NCBI GenBank assembly: GCA_021234155.1 | Contig: JAJEKV010000001.1 | Coordinates: forward strand, 2,998,007 to 3,062,006 | Reading direction: 5' to 3' | Source of the DNA: Isoetes taiwanensis | Lineage: Eukaryota > Streptophyta > Lycopodiopsida > Isoetales > Isoetaceae | DNA length: 64,000 nucleotides | Shown here: positions 58,707-64,000 of the stretch, piece after piece | Layout: each line of letters starts with the position of its first letter | Position numbering within the stretch: the first letter of the stretch is position 1 | Made by a program: the position numbers and the translations under genes | The notes under the pieces: generated by a model | Told to the model about the DNA's origin: nothing | The model's input: the letters and a program-made list of their open reading frames with translations, nothing else | Databases searched by the model: none

Positions 58707-61700
58707 TGTGACATTTCCGACGTAGCATATGATGCCCCATCGTATATCTCGTGGGAAATCCCCATCCAATAGTGTCTGTCATATGGGTCCTCTGTCTATC
58801 CTGCTCCTGGGATGGCCAGGACACGAAAAGAGGACACAGAGGTGTCATTCTGGCCTGTCCCCTATGGGTTCCTATAACAACAGAAGCAACACATTTATAT
58901 CATCACCAGCAATAATAATAACAATCAACTACCACGAAAAGTACTGCAAGCCATCCATCCATTACACCTGATACATCGATATAATAATACATCAACAAGA
59001 GGAATCTCAATTGTTCCATGCAATTCTTTCACAAGAGGAATCTCAATTGTTAGAGGCCCCACTGTCCATGCAATTCTTTCACAAGAGGAATCTCAATTGT
59101 TAGAGGCCCCACTGTCCATGTCTGAATTGCGAGCAGCAACATTTGAGTTGGCTTCAGATAAATGTCCAGGTATGGATGGTATCCCTGTAGAAGTTTTTAA
59201 AAGGTATTGGGAATGGACGTCGGTGAGCATTATGGAGGCATACAAAGATTTGTGTACTTCACATCAATTTGATAGGATTTTGAATACGGGTTTGATTTCT
59301 CTTATTCCTAAAGTGAAAGAACCTGTGAGCATTCATGATTGGCGCCCAATAACTCTTCTATCTACTATCTATAAAATTATTGCAAAAGCCTATGCGTAAA
59401 GACTTAAAACAGTTTTGGGATTGAGAATCGATCTTTGCTTTCGGTCACCAGCTTTCTTCCAGTCCGCAAATTTTTCATAATATAGTGGCGAAGATATGAA
59501 GGAGTTCATTGGGCTCAATGTTCAGTCAAAATCTTCTATATTTAAAATTGGATTTTGCTAAAGCTTATGATAGTGTGAAGTGGACTTTCTTGGATGCCAT
59601 GCTTTTGAAATTGGATTTGGGTCCGTTTTACGATCTATGATGCATAAAATGTTGATTTACGCTAAGGGGTAGTAATCTTGTATCATGGAGAACTATTGGT
59701 GCTTTTTCCAATTGAACGTGGAATAAGGCAAGGTTGCCCTTTAGCTCCTTTTTTGTTTACTATAGTGGCAGAAGGACTTTCGCAACTATTGCATGAGGCT
59801 GAAAAGGATGGTTTGGTAAAGGGATTATTATTGGTGGAAGGTGAACAGGTTTTGGTTAATCAGTTTGCAGACGATACCTTCTTGCTAGTGGATGGTGAAG
59901 AGAATAATGTGCAGATAATCAAAAAGATTTTGGATATATTTTCAATTGCATCTGGTTGTCTCCTTAATTGGGCTAAGTGTAGTGCCTTATGGGTGGGGAA
60001 GGAAGCAGTTCCGCATTTTTTATATGAGTATGCCTGGAAGGTTGTTTTACCATCTGCAAAGACAAAGCTTCTAGGCGTCCCCTTTGGTCTAGATATTGAC
60101 ATGAATGAAGCATGGGATGAAATTTTACAAAGGCAACTGATTTGGTGGAGAGGTTCAAAGTTATCCTTGGCAGGTAGAATTCAAGTAGCTAAGTCAGTAT
60201 TGAACAATACGCATATTTATTTGGTTTCGGTTCTATTGGCTCCAGCTTCTAAGTTTGCAGAGATAAAAAAAGATTGTAAGAGATTTTGTATGGTGTACCG
60301 ATCAAGGAGGCACTGTGAAGGTGGCGTGGAAGAAATGTATGTTGTTTAAACAACAAGGAGGACTTGGTATGTTGGATCTTTCTTAACAGGGTAAGGTCTT
60401 AGCTTCTAAGCTATTGTTTAGTTTGTTGAAAGATGATTGTGCATCACCAGGTATGAAGTTACTTAAACAATCAGTAAAGAAGTGTATGGTTTTTCATAAG
60501 CGAGGTGTGAGAATTGAGCTCCCTTGGGCATTGTTATATCCATTGAAAGCTTATTCACATGCCTCTCCAGTACTGAAAGGCTTGCTTCGGGCCTGGAAGG
60601 TAGTCCAGCAGGTGATTACATTTGATCGAAAAGCTTGTCTCTAGGCATCTTCCCCCTTTCTGTGGTTGCCTTTGTATACTCATGGACAACTACACCCAGT
60701 TGTAGAATTTATGCATGTGCATTCCCAAGCGAGGTGGAGGAGAACAGGTATTATTTCTATTGAACAGTGGTATTTTGGTATTGACATTGCTCCTTGGCAA
60801 TGGTTTCAGAAGACATATGGGTTGTTGGATAAAGATATCACTATATGGGCTTATGTAGCAAGTGCTCTTCCTCTAATTAAGAAGGTGGGTAAGAAGAGAT
60901 GCTGGAACTTTGTTCAAGGTATTAAAGAAGGCAAGAAGCTAGTAAGTTCATGCTACAGATTGCTTACCTCCTCAAGTATTTTATCACCTTCTCGAAAATA
61001 GCACTTACAGACTTTGCCTTCTCAATGGCAATCCATCTGGAACCTTGTTTGGTCTAAATATAATCCTCCAAAGGTAAATGTTCTACTTTGGCAGGTGATT
61101 CATCGCTCTTTGAGAGTTAATCAGATGGTTCATCGCTTTAAGCCGGGAGTAAGCCCACTTTGCCCAATGTGTGAGCGGTGCATTGAAACAAAGGGAGCAC
61201 CGTTTATATTTGTGTGCGAGTGAGTAGTCTTAGGTCCTGGCTGCATTCTCTTTTTGGAGTATCTTTGGATAGTCAGCACTTTCTTTTGGGTATTTATCCA
61301 AATCAGTGGACTGCTTCTAAAAGGATTGCATTTCACATGGCAAAGTCTTGGCTAATATGGAGTGTATGGAAGCGAAGGCGAAGAAAGATCTTTTATGATA
61401 AGCGTATTTCTTCTCAGGTGGTGCTTCAAGAAATTCGTAAGAAGTTGTATAATTGCTTTCAGATCTCCAATTGGCGATCGTATTAAAATTCCAATATGGA
61501 GTGATCATCTAAAAGTGATTGATGCTTCAGGGACATTTCTTACTTCTGGAAGTACTTTGTAATATTTTGAGTGTCTAATATGAAGTAAAACACGTTCTTC
61601 AAAAAAAAAAAAAATAATACATCAACAAAGCTCTTATCCAGGTTCAGACTCATGGAGAAAGTATATACTGATGACTAGGGTCTCAAGATAGAACAGACCG

Positions 61701-62224
61701 AGTTATGACAATGATTTGGGTTGGCCATAGACAATGGCTAGGGTTGGCCACTTCATTTGCCCCTCCTGTGCATACTATGCAGATTGGCTAAATCAGGCTC
61801 TGATCTGACTACAACCTCTGGAGATGCAGTCTCTTGGTATCGTTGATCGAGACTACTCCGGGTTGCATTTATCCGGTCTGATGAGGTAGGAAGAATTGCA
61901 TTTCTCTTTCCTAGAGTGCAGTGGCTCCATGGGCAGCTAGAGAATCATGGCGACACATGCCCTTACCCGACTGAACTCCCCAAAATAGAACCAATCCAAC
62001 ACCTGCAACTCTTGAGAGTCAGGGCTACACCATTGATCCTGGAAGTGTCGGCTTATACCCCCTTCTCTCGAAGTGACCGGTTCTAAGTCCAGGCAGCTCT
62101 GGGTCCCCAGTAGCTGGACTCAGCAGGGACTTCCCTCCACTTTGCCATTGACCCTGTTTTGTGCTGCTCAGTCACGCCATAGCCTCTATAGCATGGTGGG
62201 CTCAATGCACAGGCCGCATATGCT
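58707..62224 (-). mobile_element. LTR-1 copy b, minus strand, split by an L1
   Basis: The LTR begins next to the primer-binding site (58707-58998) and resumes after the nested L1 at 61629-62224. Rejoined, it parallels copy a in order: the GATAGACAGAGGACCCATAT region, GTGTCCTGGCCATCCCAGGA, the AACTCGGTCTGTTCTATCTT region and the GAGATGCAAT and CTCTCAAGAGTTGCAGGTGT blocks. It is truncated near 62224, at the point equal to about 4105 in copy a. It therefore lacks part of R and all of U3. Confidence 0.7.
58999..61612 (+). mobile_element. L1-type LINE nested in LTR-1 copy b
   Basis: A 2.6 kb plus-strand insertion with the 16 base target duplication AATAATACATCAACAA at 58983-58998 and 61613-61628 and a 3' GTTCTTC plus A-run at 61594-61612. 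It is 5'-truncated in the middle of ORF2, and its 5' end carries a 50 bp tandem duplication (59017-59066 and 59067-59116) plus a partial third copy. Coding blocks are LSMSELRAATFELASDKCPG, RQGCPLAPFLFTIVAEG, NQFADDTFLLVDGEENN (59860-59910) and the zf-RVT CPMCERCIE. The frame is broken near 59400, 59460, 59640, 60350, 60644, 61001 and 61200. It is a close sister of the 39.35-42.4 kb copy. Confidence 0.92.
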
Positions 62225-64000
62225 GCACGCAAGATGAAAAGCTCGTTTCTGCAATTTGGGCCATGCATCAGGGTAAATAGCAAGCAAAATTTGTTGGCTA
62301 GATCGAGAAGTGCCAAATAGGGTTAACAATCAAGAACTTGTCTGCTGAAGCCGCTCACACAAGAAGAAACAATGCTCAATACTCTCAACCCTTTGCTTAC
62401 AAGATGGCTAGTATTTACCGTGCCTGGTGTGTTAAATTCCTACTAGCAACAGACACTAGGCTGGAGGTAGCTATGGTAATTACTAAGCTTCTCTAACTAA
62501 TTCATGGAAGTCTGTCTGGGCACAGAAAATATAATTCTTGAAGTGGACTGCCCTTCAAGGGGATCTTAGTACAAAGGAGAGATTATCTTGTAAAGGGATT
62601 TTGCCTGATGACCTTTGCTCTTTAGGATAAGCGAATCCCTTATGCACCTCCATTTTTTCTCCTAAATCTTTTTGAGATTTGATGCTAGGTTTCTCCAATC
62701 TTAGAGTTGAATCTAGCTCATCTTGTCTAGCCAGGTGTGCTTGTGTTAGTTGATAGATGTATCATTATTGCCACCATGGTTAATGTAGGAAACGCCGATG
62801 AGGAATACAGGAAGACACAAGGCTGTTGTGGGAGAAAGGGCCAAAGAAAGCATGTGGTTGATATAGAAACATTTGTGCAACGTAGCATTAAGGTTGCAGG
62901 TAACTTCAATAACTATGTTAAAGAATTTCTCAATATGGAAGTCACTTTAATGGTCTTGTCTCATCATAGGCAGATGGGGTCAGCGCAAGACTAAAAAATA
63001 GATAAAATATTCCAAACTCGAAATGACAATAGAACCATACTCATAGATAAGACATTTACCTAGTAAAACACCAATGGGAGGCGAATGCATATTTGTTGAG
63101 GTCCATCGTTGCTGGTACAGGTAGAATGGAGTAGAAAAATAGAGGATCAGACAAGGATGCAAAAGAGGGCAAAAATGGGCAAACACTAGAATGGCTTATA
63201 TGGGCAGATTAGGGTTGGTATCCCCAAAATTGGTTGATACCAGGTCCTAGTAACAGGGGGAATGTTACGTGGCAAGAGAGTTACTGACAATGATGACAGA
63301 GTAGATGCAATAGACTAGGATTCCACTTTCGTCTGTCCCTCTCCCAAACCCATTAATGTATCGCACCTAAGGCATGGCATTGGGATTGGAGACTACGACG
63401 CTCGCTACAGAGCCCATAGTGCCGCCCCCATATTGTTCGCCCATCATCTGCCTCAACAAGTCCTAGATGAGTATGTGCTAGGGAACCGCCCCCTTTGAAG
63501 GGTTTCCGGCTGAAAACGGCAGGGCCGGGCGCCGCCTTCGCCCAAGGCGGCGTTATCCCAAAAGTAATCCACCGGTGGGTGGAAATTCCGTCGCCCACTT
63601 TTTTTCAATTCTATTTTTTTGGTCCGGCTATGGCGGAGCTCCGAGCTTTGGCGATGGCGATCTCTCGGTTCCTGGAGGCATTTGATCTCATTTCAACATT
63701 TTTGAGGTCCTGCTTTATGGCGCTTGCAGTATATCTTGTCTTTTTTTCATTTGCATTATCTTTTGTTTAACATCTTACCTCTTGTGCTGCAGATATGGAG
63801 ATCTTGACGCCAAATATGGCGGAAACAGGTGACAGATCGGTGAAATGGAGCTGTTGATGCATCCTATGCTTTCTTTTGTTAAAAAAGAGGAGTAGATCTT
63901 TATCTGAAAGTTATCCGGCCAACAAAGCTTTTCAAACAGCTTCCTAATGCTCGCTCGAAATCTTCTTCCTGAATGTCTTCTTCCCAATGCTCGCTCGGAG
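62225..64000. other. no gene supported; possible exon start near 63639
   Basis: Only short frames occur. An 85 codon frame from 62737 contains a basic Cys pair stretch (TQGCCGRKGQRKHVVDIETF) without a known domain. At 63649 an ATG opens MAELRALAMAISRFLEAFDL, ISTFLRSCFMALAVYLVFFS; this could be an N-terminal exon of a gene running past the window edge, but there is no proof. Confidence 0.3.

Overview
The window looks like a gene-poor, AT-rich, repeat-dense stretch of a land-plant nuclear genome. Evidence for a plant: spliced genes with GT...AG introns, a plant-specific Golgi methyltransferase (PMT/DUF248 family), a COI1-type F-box/LRR pseudogene, a PLS-type PPR pseudogene, plant-style Ty3/gypsy and L1 elements, and tRNA-iMet-type primer binding sites. 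The PPR leader (SLLQKCG...GKHIHDYI) and the LINE mix suggest a fern or other seed-free vascular plant, but that is inference; no ribosomal or organellar marker is present.

Layout. 1-3.4 kb: no gene seen. 3.4-5.95 kb: an LTR-retrotransposon terminus (here LTR-1 copy a) interrupted near its primer-binding site by a 5'-truncated LINE (LINE-II) with a (TATTC)n tail. 6-10 kb: non-coding with local tandem repeats. 10.15-11.05 kb: PPR pseudogene ending at a tetranucleotide array. 11.1-14 kb: exon-like segments of an unrecognised minus-strand gene, with a ~440 bp tandem duplication. 14.3-18.4 kb: LTR-1 copy c (minus), a broken Ty3/gypsy pol (plus), a complete 452 bp miniature LTR element with 5 bp target duplications, and an LTR-like fragment. 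18.9-21.3 kb: the one gene that reads intact, a five-exon PMT methyltransferase of 616 residues on the minus strand. 22.7-24.4 kb: three foldback structures. 26.1-32.6 kb: the longest LINE-II copy (ORF1, endonuclease, reverse transcriptase), split by about 2.6 kb carrying a COI1-like pseudogene and a 332 bp inverted-repeat element. 33.9-36.6 kb: exon-like segments of a second unrecognised minus-strand gene. 37.8-43.3 kb: three L1 insertions or fragments, two with target duplications. 44.97-46.04 kb: a hAT-like DNA transposon with 8 bp target duplications. 50.4-53.1 kb: 3' exons of a GT8 glycosyltransferase with a terminal frameshift. 55.7 kb: a GATA array. 56.2-58.4 kb: decayed coding matter and a gypsy gag. 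58.4-62.2 kb: LTR-1 copy b (minus) interrupted by an L1 with a 16 bp target duplication. 62.2-64 kb: no supported gene.

The genes do not form a pathway. The window is best read as one housekeeping-type Golgi gene and a few gene fragments in layers of nested transposons. No defence system, cluster or clearly new multi-gene system was found. The most notable items are structural: the miniature LTR element, the hAT-like element with palindromic GGAACG clusters, the LINE-II family with changing pentanucleotide tails, and the COI1 relic lodged in a LINE. All protein family calls come from reading motifs by eye; no database search was run.
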